Shown one piece after another: positions 13,278-21,326 of a stretch of DNA of 24,060 nt (the first letter of the stretch is position 1; every line of letters begins with the position of its first letter). Origin of the DNA: Burkholderiales bacterium (GTDB lineage Bacteria; Pseudomonadota; Gammaproteobacteria; Burkholderiales; Burkholderiaceae_F). A program made the translations under genes and the position numbers. The notes beneath the pieces were generated by a model that ran no database searches, was not told the origin of the DNA, and saw only the letters and a list, made by a program, of their open reading frames with translations. The stretch is from contig JAJPXW010000332.1 in the NCBI GenBank assembly GCA_021205255.1, forward strand, positions 1 through 24,060, written 5' to 3'.

Positions 13278-13775
13278 TTATTTCAGCAGTTTTAGAACAG
13301 TGTCAGTCATATCCAGTTTTGGATTCACATAAATGGCTTCCTGCAAGACTAGATCGTAGCCTTCCTTTTGTGCCAAATCCTTAATGACTTTATTTGCTTG
13401 GCGCAGGAGTTTCTGCAGCTCTTCGTTGCGGCGCTGATTGAAGTCTTCCCTCAACTCACGCTGACGACGTTGAAAATCTCTTTCGCGGTCTTGCAGGTCG
13501 CGCTGCTTACGCACCCTCTCCTGCTCATTCATATTAGCAGCGTTCTTTTCGAATCTTTCGATATCGGTTTTCAGACGTTGACCTTGGGCGTTCACGTCCT
13601 TGTCGCGCTTCGAAAATTCTTGTTCTAGTTTTTTACTAGCTGCCTGAGCTGCTGGAGAATCGCGCAGGATAACTTCAGTATTGACGACTCCGATTTTTAA
13701 CTCAGCAGCAAAAGATGGTGCTGTGGCCACAACCATTGAGGCGACCAAGGCAGCTGCTAAAAAAGTTTTTTGCAT
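13278..13775 (-). CDS. skp: Periplasmic OmpH/Skp-family chaperone
   Basis: Skp escorts unfolded outer-membrane proteins across the periplasm to the Bam complex. The 165-residue form has a Sec signal peptide (MQKTFLAAALVASMVVATAPSFA, with cleavage near A23/A24). Next comes the strand LKIGVVNTEVILRDSPAA, a long charged coiled coil (about 40-125; repeated E-R-Q-R patterns such as RERDFQRRQRELREDFNQRR) forming the tentacles, and the closing strand GYDLVLQEAIYVNPKLDMTDTVLKLL. A longer frame begins at 13811, but AGGAGT seven bases before the ATG at 13775 and the signal peptide both fix the shorter start. It is 41 bases after bamA, its functional partner, and is followed by a strong terminator. Confidence 0.94.
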   Translation of the reverse strand: MQKTFLAAALVASMVVATAPSFAAELKIGVVNTEVILRDSPAAQAASKKLEQEFSKRDKDVNAQGQRLKTDIERFEKNAANMNEQERVRKQRDLQDRERDFQRRQRELREDFNQRRNEELQKLLRQANKVIKDLAQKEGYDLVLQEAIYVNPKLDMTDTVLKLLK

Positions 13776-13782
13776 TAGTTGT

Positions 13783-13789
13783 ACTCCTA
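13783..13789 (-). promoter_or_regulatory. Ribosome-binding site fixing the skp start
   Basis: TAGGAGT on the minus strand, seven bases before the ATG at 13775. It selects the start that gives an intact signal peptide. Confidence 0.8.
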
Positions 13790-13816
13790 CACAATCTCTA
13801 AATTGTGCCATAAATT

Positions 13817-16132
13817 TTAGAAACCTGTACCAATTTGGAACTGGAATCTTTCAAGTTCATCGCTGTCTTTCTTGTTAAGAGGTATTGCAAAGCTCAGCTT
13901 AAGAGGACCCATCGGCGAAATCCAGGCTAAACCGATACCGACTGAATACCTCAAGTCTCCAAGGTCAAGCTTGTCTTTCTTATAAATGGTCTTGCCGTCT
14001 TGGTAAATGGCCCTTCTACCCCAAATCCAGCCACCGTCTAGGAAGGTGAACAAACGAAGCGTTCTATCGGCTCCTGGAATTGGAGCTAGCAACTCAAGCG
14101 AGAAATTGAACTTTCTGTTACCACCTGACGCATCACCGTCACTATCACGTGGACCTAATGAGGAACTCTCGAAGCCACGGACCGAACCAATACCGCCACC
14201 GTAGAAATTCTTAAAGAAAGGATACGGTTTGCCACCGTAACCATCGCCGTAACCAAGTTCTGTATTAAAGGCAAAGGTAAAGGTCTTTGTAATTGGCCAG
14301 TACTGCTGGAACTGGTAAGTAGCGCGATAGTATCTCAAGTCCAGGACTGGAAGCGATATTTCCGCTGAAACTCTTTGATATCTACCGGAGTTTGGTGCCA
14401 GCACGTTATCACGTGTATCTCGCGACCAGCCAAACGTTAAAGCGACGTCTTTTGGCTTCTTGCCATAGTCGAGCACGTATTCCTTATAGCGGTTAGGTGC
14501 ATTGGCTCCTACTTTCACATCAGTCATTTCGAACTTACCGCCTAGGAAGATCTGATCGTTCTCAGTGACCGGAATACCGTAGGAGACGCCAGCACCGTAC
14601 GTTTCGTAGACTACGTCGTCAGTAATGTCCAACTCGTCCAAGTCAATACGGCGGTCGTAAATTTCAAACGCCTGGCTTATACCGGAAGTCGTAATGTAGG
14701 GCTGGGTAAAGTTCAAAGAGTAAATTCTCGTACTCTTCGATGTGTTGACGTCCACCGACAAAGAATTACCAGTACCGAAAGCGTTGTTCTGGGAGAATCC
14801 ACCACTGATAATGATGCCTTCAGAAGTCGAATAGCCTGCACCGATGGAGATGTTGCCTGTTGGTCTTTCCTTAACCTTGACTTCCAGGTCAACTTCGTCA
14901 GGCGAACCTGTAACTGGTTCCGGCTCAGCCGTCACAGTTTCGAAGAAACCCAGTCTATCGATACGGTCTCTAGATACTGCTACTTTATCGCTATCGAACC
15001 AGCTTGCTTCGTATTGTCGAACTTCACGGCGAATTACTTCGTCTCGCGTTCTAGTATTACCTGTAATGTTGACTTTACGGACATATACGCGCTTGCCTGG
15101 GTCAATAAGATAGACAATTGAGACTTCGTTGCTATCGGCCCCTAGCGGAACAGGTTCAGGCGTAGCCTTTGCAAAAGCATATCCTAAAGTGGAAAGCTTA
15201 TCCGTGATGGCCTTGCCCAATGCGTTTACTTCAGAAGCGTTATAAACGGATCCTGGCTTGATATCGATCATATCTTCGAATTCAGGCTCCAAGCCAAGCA
15301 TATCTCCCGTTAGCTTGACATCCTTAATGCGGTACTTCTTGCCTTCGTTCACATTAATAGTGATGTGGATTTTGGACTTGTCCGGACTAATGGAAACCTG
15401 AGTGGAGTCGATCTTGAAGTCGAGGTAGCCATTGTTGTTGTAAAGGGCTCGAATAGCTTCCAAGTCGCCTTGCAACTTTTCTCTGGAATATTGGTCTCGC
15501 TTGGTGTACCAGGACAACCAGTTTGGCAATCCTAGTTGCATTTCATCGCGAAGTTTCCCGTCGCTATAGACCTTATTGCCGACAAACCGAATAGTGGCAA
15601 TTTTCGATACGTTGCCCTCGTCCACGTCCATGATGACACGAACACGGTTACGTTCGACAGGAGTTACCGTAGTCTTAATTTCAACTGCGTAATGGCCTCT
15701 GGTTAAGTATTGGCGACGAAGCTCCTGGGCAGCACGTTCAAGGATGGAGCGGTCGAAAATTGCACCTTCTGCCAATCCAACGTCACGGAGCGATTTCTCA
15801 ACGCCTTTTTTATCGAACTCACTAATGCCAGTTGTTTGTATACCGGCTACAGTCGGTCTTTCTTGAATTCTGACAACTAGAACGTTGCCATCCATGTCAA
15901 GTTCGACATCCCTAAACATACCGGAGGCGTACAAGGATCTAAGAGCCTCGGCTCCTAGTTCAGCCGTATATGTATCACCCACACGAATTGGGAGATGGGA
16001 GAAAACTGTACCAGCTTCTGTTCTGGCAATTCCCTCCAATCGGATGTCTTTAATGACATGGCCTTGGGCCAGCACCCCTGCGGCATACAGCGCCAGCAAA
16101 ACCGCACTGGCTTGTTTAAGAGGTTTAGGCAT
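13817..16132 (-). CDS. bamA: Outer membrane protein assembly factor BamA
   Basis: BamA is the Omp85-family core of the Bam complex, inserting beta-barrel proteins into the outer membrane. The 771-residue product has a signal peptide (MPKPLKQASAVLLALYAAGVLA), then five POTRA domains (roughly 25-92, 93-173, 176-265, 267-346 and 348-422). A 16-strand barrel follows from about 425 (TGNISIGAGYSTSEG). Barrel landmarks are FGWSRDTRDN (567-576), GGGIGSVRGFESSSLGPRD (645-663) with the lid-loop VRGF at 651-654, and a C-terminal strand ending in Phe (QFQIGTGF), the usual Bam recognition signal. Length is close to that of Burkholderiales BamA. The ATG at 16132 is preceded by an in-frame TAA and no Shine-Dalgarno sequence is visible in the 27 bases after rseP. 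It is followed by skp. Confidence 0.97.
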   Translation of the reverse strand: MPKPLKQASAVLLALYAAGVLAQGHVIKDIRLEGIARTEAGTVFSHLPIRVGDTYTAELGAEALRSLYASGMFRDVELDMDGNVLVVRIQERPTVAGIQTTGISEFDKKGVEKSLRDVGLAEGAIFDRSILERAAQELRRQYLTRGHYAVEIKTTVTPVERNRVRVIMDVDEGNVSKIATIRFVGNKVYSDGKLRDEMQLGLPNWLSWYTKRDQYSREKLQGDLEAIRALYNNNGYLDFKIDSTQVSISPDKSKIHITINVNEGKKYRIKDVKLTGDMLGLEPEFEDMIDIKPGSVYNASEVNALGKAITDKLSTLGYAFAKATPEPVPLGADSNEVSIVYLIDPGKRVYVRKVNITGNTRTRDEVIRREVRQYEASWFDSDKVAVSRDRIDRLGFFETVTAEPEPVTGSPDEVDLEVKVKERPTGNISIGAGYSTSEGIIISGGFSQNNAFGTGNSLSVDVNTSKSTRIYSLNFTQPYITTSGISQAFEIYDRRIDLDELDITDDVVYETYGAGVSYGIPVTENDQIFLGGKFEMTDVKVGANAPNRYKEYVLDYGKKPKDVALTFGWSRDTRDNVLAPNSGRYQRVSAEISLPVLDLRYYRATYQFQQYWPITKTFTFAFNTELGYGDGYGGKPYPFFKNFYGGGIGSVRGFESSSLGPRDSDGDASGGNRKFNFSLELLAPIPGADRTLRLFTFLDGGWIWGRRAIYQDGKTIYKKDKLDLGDLRYSVGIGLAWISPMGPLKLSFAIPLNKKDSDELERFQFQIGTGF

Positions 16133-16159
16133 TTATTTTTATTGCTAATTGGGGGCTTT

Positions 16160-17518
16160 TTATACTAAGAGCCGGGTAATATCATTAAATAAGGCAAGCA
16201 AAGTTAATCCGCACAATGCCGCAATTCCCACCTTTTGGGCCAGCAATTGGAAGGATTCGGAAACTGGCTTTCCTCTGACCATTTCCACCAAATAATACAT
16301 GAGATGACCCCCATCTAACATGGGTATTGGCAGAAGATTTAAGATTCCCAGACTCAGGGAAACGAGGGCTAGGAAAGATAGGAAAGGTTCAAGCCCCAAG
16401 CGGGCCGTTTGACCAGCGTAGTCGGCTATGGTGACCGGTCCGGAAAGGTTCTTTACTGAGACTTCACCTATGAGCATTTTCCCTATCATCTTTAACGAGA
16501 ATACAGTTGAATCCCAGGTTTTTACAGTTCCTTCCCAAAGACTCTGCAAGGGGTTATAGGAAATTTTTACGGTCGGCAGATTTACGCCGAAAGCAACTCC
16601 GATTTTCCCGATTTTTGCGCCATTGGCCGCATTTTCCGATAGGGTGTGCAATGTGAGGCTACGCTCTTCTCCCTCGGGATTTTGCAGCGTCAGCTGAATA
16701 TCTTCGTCAGGATGTTTTCTAATGTCCTCGATCATCGAACTCAACGACTTTGTCGGAATTCCAGCGACTGATAAGACATATTCACCCACCTTGATGCCGG
16801 CTTTTTCAGCTGGACTGCCTTCAATGACTTGGCGCACCACGGGGTTGCTGGACTTAACGGTAACGCCTATATCGTTTAATGGATCTTGTTTATCGGCCTT
16901 ATCAAGGTCGAGCTTAGCAAGATCGAGCTGTTTTTCTGTCTGGCCGCCATTTTCGCTTTCCGTAGTCAAAGTGACTTGCTCACCAGCTCTTTCTATAAGA
17001 GCGAGCCTCAGCCCACTAAAAGAATCAATTTTCCGGCCATCTATGGCAACTATGCGATCTCCTTCCTGAAGACCGGCTTCAGCCGCTGGAGTGCCAACTA
17101 ACGGTTCGGCAATAACAGGCTGCAGATCTGTTACGCCGATCATGAACACCGAGGAAAAAAGAACTACAGCCAACAATAAGTTGAAAATTGGACCAGCAGC
17201 TACGATAACAAACCGCTGCCAGACGTTTTTTGAATTAAATGTTCTAAGTTTATCTTCTTCCTTAATAGGCAGGCACTTTGGATCTCTTTCATCAAGCATA
17301 CGGACATAGCCACCCAAAGGTAGCGATGACACATGCCAAGCAGTTTGATCGGGATCGTTTTTAAATCTAAAGGTGTAGATAGGCTTTCCGAAACCTATCG
17401 AAAAGCTTAAGACTTTTACACCACATTTTTTTGCGATCCAAAAGTGACCAAGTTCATGAATTGTTATCAGGATGCCTAAAGTAACGGCGAAAGCTAGAAG
17501 TGTTGTTAGCAGATCCAA
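16160..17518 (-). CDS. rseP: RIP metalloprotease RseP (site-2 protease)
   Basis: An intramembrane zinc protease that in E. coli performs the second cleavage of the anti-sigma factor RseA in the envelope stress response. The 452-residue protein has the zinc motif HELGH at 21-25 in TM1, TM2 around 103-128, and two tandem PDZ domains (about 135-220 and 222-300; GTPAAEAGLQEGDRIVAIDGRKI and GSPAEKAGIKVGEYVLSVAGIPT). Then come LSGPVTIADYAGQTARLG (358-375), the second active-site motif NLLPIPMLDGGHL (394-406, D402 at E. coli position) and a last TM near 428-446. The start is TTG at 17518, seven bases after AGGAG and only two bases after the dxr stop. It is directly upstream of bamA, the conserved dxr-rseP-bamA order. 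Confidence 0.96.
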   Translation of the reverse strand: MDLLTTLLAFAVTLGILITIHELGHFWIAKKCGVKVLSFSIGFGKPIYTFRFKNDPDQTAWHVSSLPLGGYVRMLDERDPKCLPIKEEDKLRTFNSKNVWQRFVIVAAGPIFNLLLAVVLFSSVFMIGVTDLQPVIAEPLVGTPAAEAGLQEGDRIVAIDGRKIDSFSGLRLALIERAGEQVTLTTESENGGQTEKQLDLAKLDLDKADKQDPLNDIGVTVKSSNPVVRQVIEGSPAEKAGIKVGEYVLSVAGIPTKSLSSMIEDIRKHPDEDIQLTLQNPEGEERSLTLHTLSENAANGAKIGKIGVAFGVNLPTVKISYNPLQSLWEGTVKTWDSTVFSLKMIGKMLIGEVSVKNLSGPVTIADYAGQTARLGLEPFLSFLALVSLSLGILNLLPIPMLDGGHLMYYLVEMVRGKPVSESFQLLAQKVGIAALCGLTLLALFNDITRLLV

Positions 17519-17520
17519 CC

Positions 17521-18690
17521 CTATTCTCCTATAAACCCACTAATAAATTCAGTGGCAAGTATGCGGGCCTCCTCATCAGCCTCTATTATTTCTTCTAATT
17601 TTTTTGGGTTTTCCGATGGTGCGCTAAGCATCATCGGTTCGCATATTTTAAATATGTCTGTATATTTTATTTTTCCAGCCAAAAAGGCTTCAACCGCAAG
17701 CTCATTGGCTGCATTCAGCCTAATGCATGCGTACCCTCCTCTGTCTAGGGCTTCATAGGCCAAAGCCAGAAGCGGGAATTTCTTCAAGTTAGGTTCCTCG
17801 AAAGTAAGTTGCCTTACCTTTGCAAAGTTTAGTGGCGCAACACCTGCATTAATGCGTTCCGGATACGCCAAACAGTAAGCAACTGTATTCCGCATGTCCG
17901 GAGATCCGAGCTGTGCCATAACTACATTATCCTCGAATTCGACCATCGAATGGATAATGCTTTGGGGGTGAATTATTACCTCGATTCGATCCTGCGGTAC
18001 ATCGAAAAGCCATCTCGCCTCAATGACTTCCAGCCCTTTATTCATCATGGTTGAGCTGTCCACAGTGATCTTTTTCCCCATCGACCAATTGGGGTGGTGG
18101 GTAGCCTCTTCAGGGGTAACATCCTCCAAAGATTCCCTATGAAGGAAAGGCCCACCAGAAGCAGTCAAAATGATTCGTGCCTTCTCCTTCATAAGTGGGG
18201 TAGCTCCGCGTAGGCACTGGAAAATTGCATTGTGTTCGCTATCGACAGGAAGCAAAAGCGCATTGGAATTCCTAACCAAGTCCATGAGAACTTTCCCGCC
18301 GCAAACAACGCTTTCCTTATTGGCTAAGAGCAATTTCTTACCGGCCTTAGCGGCCGCAAAGGAAGAACGAATTCCAGCTGCTCCGACAATGGCTCCAACA
18401 ACGGTATCAGCATGCGAGTCTTCGGCAACGCCTACTATGCAATCGGCTCCGGCCTCGGCCTTAGCATCGCACCCTCCGGCTTTTAAAGCCTCTTTAAGAG
18501 ATCCGTAAAGCTTCTTATCGGCGACAACAGCCACTTTGGCATTAAAAGCATCAGCGATTCCGGCTAGTTTTTCTACATTTGTATTTGCCGTCACTGCATA
18601 AACGCTATATCGGTCCGGATGCTGACTAACTACGTCCAACGTACTGGTTCCTATGGAGCCAGTGGCTCCTAGGATCGAAAGCCTTTCCAT
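17521..18690 (-). CDS. dxr: 1-deoxy-D-xylulose-5-phosphate reductoisomerase
   Basis: Makes 2-C-methyl-D-erythritol 4-phosphate with NADPH, the committed step of the MEP isoprenoid pathway that ultimately feeds UppS encoded upstream. The 389-residue cytosolic protein (E. coli 398) has the NADPH-binding LGATGSIGTSTLDV (7-20), LLANKESVVCGG (121-132), the metal ligands D150 and E152 in PVDSEHNAIFQCL (148-160) and E221 in MNKGLEVIEA (216-225). Substrate phosphate-binding residues lie in TASGGPF (176-182) and HPNWSMGKKITVDSSTMMNK (199-218). Start ATG at 18690 is seven bases after cdsA; AAGGA at the end of cdsA is a possible, rather distant ribosome-binding site. Confidence 0.97.
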   Translation of the reverse strand: MERLSILGATGSIGTSTLDVVSQHPDRYSVYAVTANTNVEKLAGIADAFNAKVAVVADKKLYGSLKEALKAGGCDAKAEAGADCIVGVAEDSHADTVVGAIVGAAGIRSSFAAAKAGKKLLLANKESVVCGGKVLMDLVRNSNALLLPVDSEHNAIFQCLRGATPLMKEKARIILTASGGPFLHRESLEDVTPEEATHHPNWSMGKKITVDSSTMMNKGLEVIEARWLFDVPQDRIEVIIHPQSIIHSMVEFEDNVVMAQLGSPDMRNTVAYCLAYPERINAGVAPLNFAKVRQLTFEEPNLKKFPLLALAYEALDRGGYACIRLNAANELAVEAFLAGKIKYTDIFKICEPMMLSAPSENPKKLEEIIEADEEARILATEFISGFIGE

Positions 18691-18697
18691 TAATGAA

Positions 18698-19552
18698 TTA
18701 AATTCCTTGTATTAAAAGATGAATGAAGACCGTAAGGGGAAGCACGGCAAACTGCGCATCCATCCTATCGTAGAAACCGCCATGACCAGGAAGTAAATTG
18801 CTCGAATCTTTCACGCCTGCATTTCTTTTCAGAGTGCTTTCAAATAGGTCTCCAGTAATCGAATAAAGAACAATAAGAAAAATGAGACCAGCCGAAGCAA
18901 ATTCAGTTGTAGTTCCGATCACGGCATTGGTCCAGAAAGGAGCTGCTGGAATGGTCATCCACGAAAGATAGGCAAGAAAAAGAACAATGACAAAAGCAGA
19001 AATAGCGCCGGCCCAGGTCTTGTTCGGACTAATTCCTGGCGACATCTTAGGACCTTTGAAGTGCGATCCCGCGAAGTAGGCAGAGATATCCGCAACCCAA
19101 ACCAATGCAAGAACGGAAATCATGAATATCGCGCCGTAGTTTCTGTAAAGATACATTAAGGAGAACCAAGCGCAAGGAACGAATATCAAGGCCAGCACCC
19201 AACGCCAAACCGGAGGAACATTCCAACCGACATTACGGCGAAGGAAAATAAGGTAGGTCAAGACAAACCAAATGACAGTTCCTGTCGCTGAGAAGATCAA
19301 TAGGCCTTCTCCTTCCTTTATGGTATGCAAAAGCGGCGACTGGCTTATTTCTGTCCAATAAAGGACTATGCTCATGGCCACGCTACATACGATAGCTAGG
19401 CGGTTATCCCATTCGGCAAGTCTCAGCCACTCCCATAGGCAGCAACCTAGGATTACTGCAGCAAGCGCATCGAACGCCCATGGGCCAATTAGCAGACACA
19501 CTATGACAATGGCTAAAAGAATAACAGCCGTTGTAATTCTCTGACGTAGCAT
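18698..19552 (-). CDS. cdsA: Phosphatidate cytidylyltransferase
   Basis: Makes CDP-diacylglycerol from CTP and phosphatidic acid, the precursor of all phospholipids; a polytopic inner-membrane enzyme. The 284-residue form has about eight hydrophobic segments and the C-terminal CDS signature STLKRNAGVKDSSNLLPGHGGFYDRMD (about 239-265), whose Asp and Lys residues bind metal and substrate. WVADISAYFAGSHFKGPKMSPGISPNKTWAG (152-182) is the second conserved block. A GTG at 19558 gives two more residues, but AAGGG five bases before the ATG at 19552 supports the ATG. It is 19 bases after uppS and seven before dxr, in one operon. Confidence 0.95.
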   Translation of the reverse strand: MLRQRITTAVILLAIVIVCLLIGPWAFDALAAVILGCCLWEWLRLAEWDNRLAIVCSVAMSIVLYWTEISQSPLLHTIKEGEGLLIFSATGTVIWFVLTYLIFLRRNVGWNVPPVWRWVLALIFVPCAWFSLMYLYRNYGAIFMISVLALVWVADISAYFAGSHFKGPKMSPGISPNKTWAGAISAFVIVLFLAYLSWMTIPAAPFWTNAVIGTTTEFASAGLIFLIVLYSITGDLFESTLKRNAGVKDSSNLLPGHGGFYDRMDAQFAVLPLTVFIHLLIQGI

Positions 19553-19571
19553 TTCCACCCTTCTTCATTTA

Positions 19572-20315
19572 TTAGTTAGGTTGTTGAACTTGATCGCCGG
19601 TTTTGCCGAACCGCCTTTGTCTATGTGCGTACCATTGGAGAGCCTCTAAGAAATCCTTCTTTCCAAAATCCGGCCACAGCACGGGGGTGAAGTAAAGTTC
19701 GGCATAGGCGTCCTGCCACAGGAAAAAGTTGCTGATCCTGCTTTCTCCACCCGATCTAATCATTAAATCCACGTCTCCGGAATCAGGAACCTGCAAATAC
19801 TGGGAAAATAGCTTTTCGTCTATCTTGTCAGGCGCAATTCCCTGGGAAACGATTTGGCGGCAAGCGTTAACGATGTCCCACCTGCCGCCGTAGTTTATAC
19901 AGATATTGAGGTTTAGCCTTGTACCTTCTGCCGTCTGTTTTTCGGCAATTTCCATTTGTCTCCGGAGATCTGGAGAAAATCGGCTGGTTTCTCCAGCCAT
20001 TCTTAGCCTTACCCCGACCTTTTGCAGTTCATCCACCTCTTTTGTCAAAGCGGTCATGAACAAGGACATAAGCCCTCCTACCTCTGCCTCAGGTCGATTC
20101 CAGTTTTCACTGGAAAAAGCAAAAAGGCTAAGGTTAGGAATACCAGTCTCTCCTGCGCATTCCACAACTGCCCGGACGGCGTTGACTCCTTTTCGGTGAC
20201 CTGCCAGTCTAGGCATATTTCTTGCTTTCGCCCATCTTCCATTGCCATCCATGACAATTGCCACGTGTCTTGGCAAATTGATTGGCGGATTTAGTTGCGT
20301 TGGATCCTCACTCAT
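19572..20315 (-). CDS. uppS: Undecaprenyl diphosphate synthase (cis-prenyltransferase)
   Basis: Elongates farnesyl diphosphate with isopentenyl units to C55-PP, the lipid carrier for peptidoglycan and O-antigen synthesis. The 247-residue protein shows the family regions: HVAIVMDGNGRWAK (17-30, catalytic D23), AGHRKGVNAVR (38-48), LFAFSSENWNRP (64-75), NICINYGGRWDI (137-148) and DLMIRSGGESRISNFFLWQDAYAELYF (183-209). In the last motif Ser replaces the usual Thr of R-T-G-GE, a mild change that should be tolerated. Start ATG at 20315 is 17 bases after frr, without a visible Shine-Dalgarno sequence. It is followed by cdsA in the conserved order. Confidence 0.96.
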   Translation of the reverse strand: MSEDPTQLNPPINLPRHVAIVMDGNGRWAKARNMPRLAGHRKGVNAVRAVVECAGETGIPNLSLFAFSSENWNRPEAEVGGLMSLFMTALTKEVDELQKVGVRLRMAGETSRFSPDLRRQMEIAEKQTAEGTRLNLNICINYGGRWDIVNACRQIVSQGIAPDKIDEKLFSQYLQVPDSGDVDLMIRSGGESRISNFFLWQDAYAELYFTPVLWPDFGKKDFLEALQWYAHRQRRFGKTGDQVQQPN

Positions 20316-20332
20316 ATCAAAAGATACAGTCT

Positions 20333-20893
20333 TCAGACCGTCATCACTTCCTTGACTTTTTCTTCAATAAGCTTATCGATTTCGCCAATCCATTTATCAG
20401 TTAATTTCTGAACATCTGTATTGGCCTTTCTCTCCTCGTCTTCCGTAATTTCTTTATCTTTAAGAAGAGAGGCTGCTTCAGTATTTACTTCCCTGCGAAG
20501 ATTGCGAATTGCCACCTTAGCGTCTTCGCCTTCGTTGCGTACGACTTTAGTGATCTCCCTTCTTCTTTCTTCTGTAAGGGGGGGCATAGGAACTCTGATA
20601 ACTTCGCCATTATTAGAAGGATTCAAGCCAAGATCCGATTCTCTAATTGCCTTTTCGACAACGGCAATCATTTTTCTTTCCCAGGGCTGGACTGTGATCG
20701 TTCTTGCATCGGCCAGACCAAGCTGCGCTACTTGAGGCAGTGGTGTTGGACTGCCATAGTATTCAACGGTAATTTGGTCAAGGAGCGCGGGATTCGCTCG
20801 GCCTGTTCTAATCTTCGTCAAGTTCTGCTTTAGCGTCTCGATAGTCCGCTTCATATGGTGCTGGGTTTGCGAGAAGAGCTCTTTTAATTCCAT
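20333..20893 (-). CDS. frr: Ribosome recycling factor
   Basis: Splits post-termination ribosomes together with EF-G. The 186-residue protein (E. coli 185) has LKQNLTKIRTGRANPALLDQITVEYYGSPTPLPQVAQL (21-58), ARTITVQPWERKMI (63-76), AIRESDLGLNPSNNGEVIRVPMPPLTEERRRE (86-117) and a long C-terminal helix to KVKEVMTV. All RRF landmarks are intact. Start ATG at 20893 has a weak GAGTAG upstream. In most Proteobacteria pyrH precedes frr; here 433 bases without a recognised gene precede it, so frr appears to be the first gene of the envelope operon. Confidence 0.97.
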   Translation of the reverse strand: MELKELFSQTQHHMKRTIETLKQNLTKIRTGRANPALLDQITVEYYGSPTPLPQVAQLGLADARTITVQPWERKMIAVVEKAIRESDLGLNPSNNGEVIRVPMPPLTEERRREITKVVRNEGEDAKVAIRNLRREVNTEAASLLKDKEITEDEERKANTDVQKLTDKWIGEIDKLIEEKVKEVMTV

Positions 20894-20927
20894 GATCTAC
20901 TCAACTAAAAATGATGCTTTTCTAATA

Positions 20928-20956
20928 TTAATGCCGTATGCGGGGAATACTGCCAA
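20928..20956 (-). promoter_or_regulatory. Weak promoter candidate for the frr-uppS operon
   Basis: On the minus strand TTGGCA (20956-20951) is followed after 17 bases by CATTAA (20933-20928), about 35 bases before the frr start codon. The -35 match is good and the -10 match poor; TAATATTAG just downstream offers alternative -10 elements. Placed by eye only. Confidence 0.25.
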
Positions 20957-21158
20957 ATATGAGGTCGATGTCCCCAAAACTCACACTCCTCACCGCATTA
21001 ATGAAGTCTATCATGCCCCGATAAAACTCATAATTGTCAAAGATGCCTTTCTGAATAGAAATTAGAAGAAAGGAGAAGAGGTTAAATTCGTAAAATGGTG
21101 TTTCAACATTAATTAAAGTGTGAAGAATTTCGAACCTGCCTATCTCTCTAGTCTGTGC
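20928..21158 (-). pseudogene. Start-less 76-codon open frame upstream of frr, possible gene remnant
   Basis: On the minus strand a frame is open from just after a TAG (21161-21159) to TAA (20930-20928), encoding 76 residues. The product looks protein-like (REIGRFEILHTLINVETPF near the start, FDNYEFYRGMIDFINAVRS in the middle, ending GSIPRIRH). The first ATG in frame is only at about residue 48, and no ATG/GTG/TTG precedes it, so it cannot be an intact gene as it stands. I do not recognise a family. It may be the decayed 3' end of a gene or a chance open frame in AT-rich DNA. Confidence 0.25.
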
Positions 21159-21312
21159 CTACAATCGATTGAAAATGCCTATAAATAAGGATTCTCAGTT
21201 GGCTTTGAGCTTTTCTCCAGTAATAAATTGGCGTTGATACCTTAAGCCGACCTTGATGGGTGATCGTATTCCATATTGTTGATTTCCTTGTTTTTCAGGT
21301 AATCTTTAAAGC

Positions 21313-21318
21313 AAGGAG
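21313..21318 (+). promoter_or_regulatory. Ribosome-binding site fixing the mltB start
   Basis: AAGGAG, eight bases before the ATG at 21327. The alternative TTG at 21321 is only two bases away from it, too close, so the ATG is preferred. Confidence 0.75.
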
Positions 21319-21326
21319 AATTGCCA

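Larger units (their letters stand above)
20894..21326. other. 433-base intergenic region between frr and mltB
   Basis: A divergent gap. On the minus strand it holds a 76-codon open frame without an early start codon (20928-21158) and a weak promoter candidate for frr. On the plus strand it ends with the mltB ribosome-binding site. No tRNA, terminator or repeat array is seen, and I could not pick a mltB promoter. Confidence 0.5.

Noticed and set aside
21120..21145. GGTTCGAAATTC on the minus strand, resembling a tRNA T-loop
   Set aside because: The flanking bases do not form a T stem, and no anticodon or acceptor stem can be built around it.
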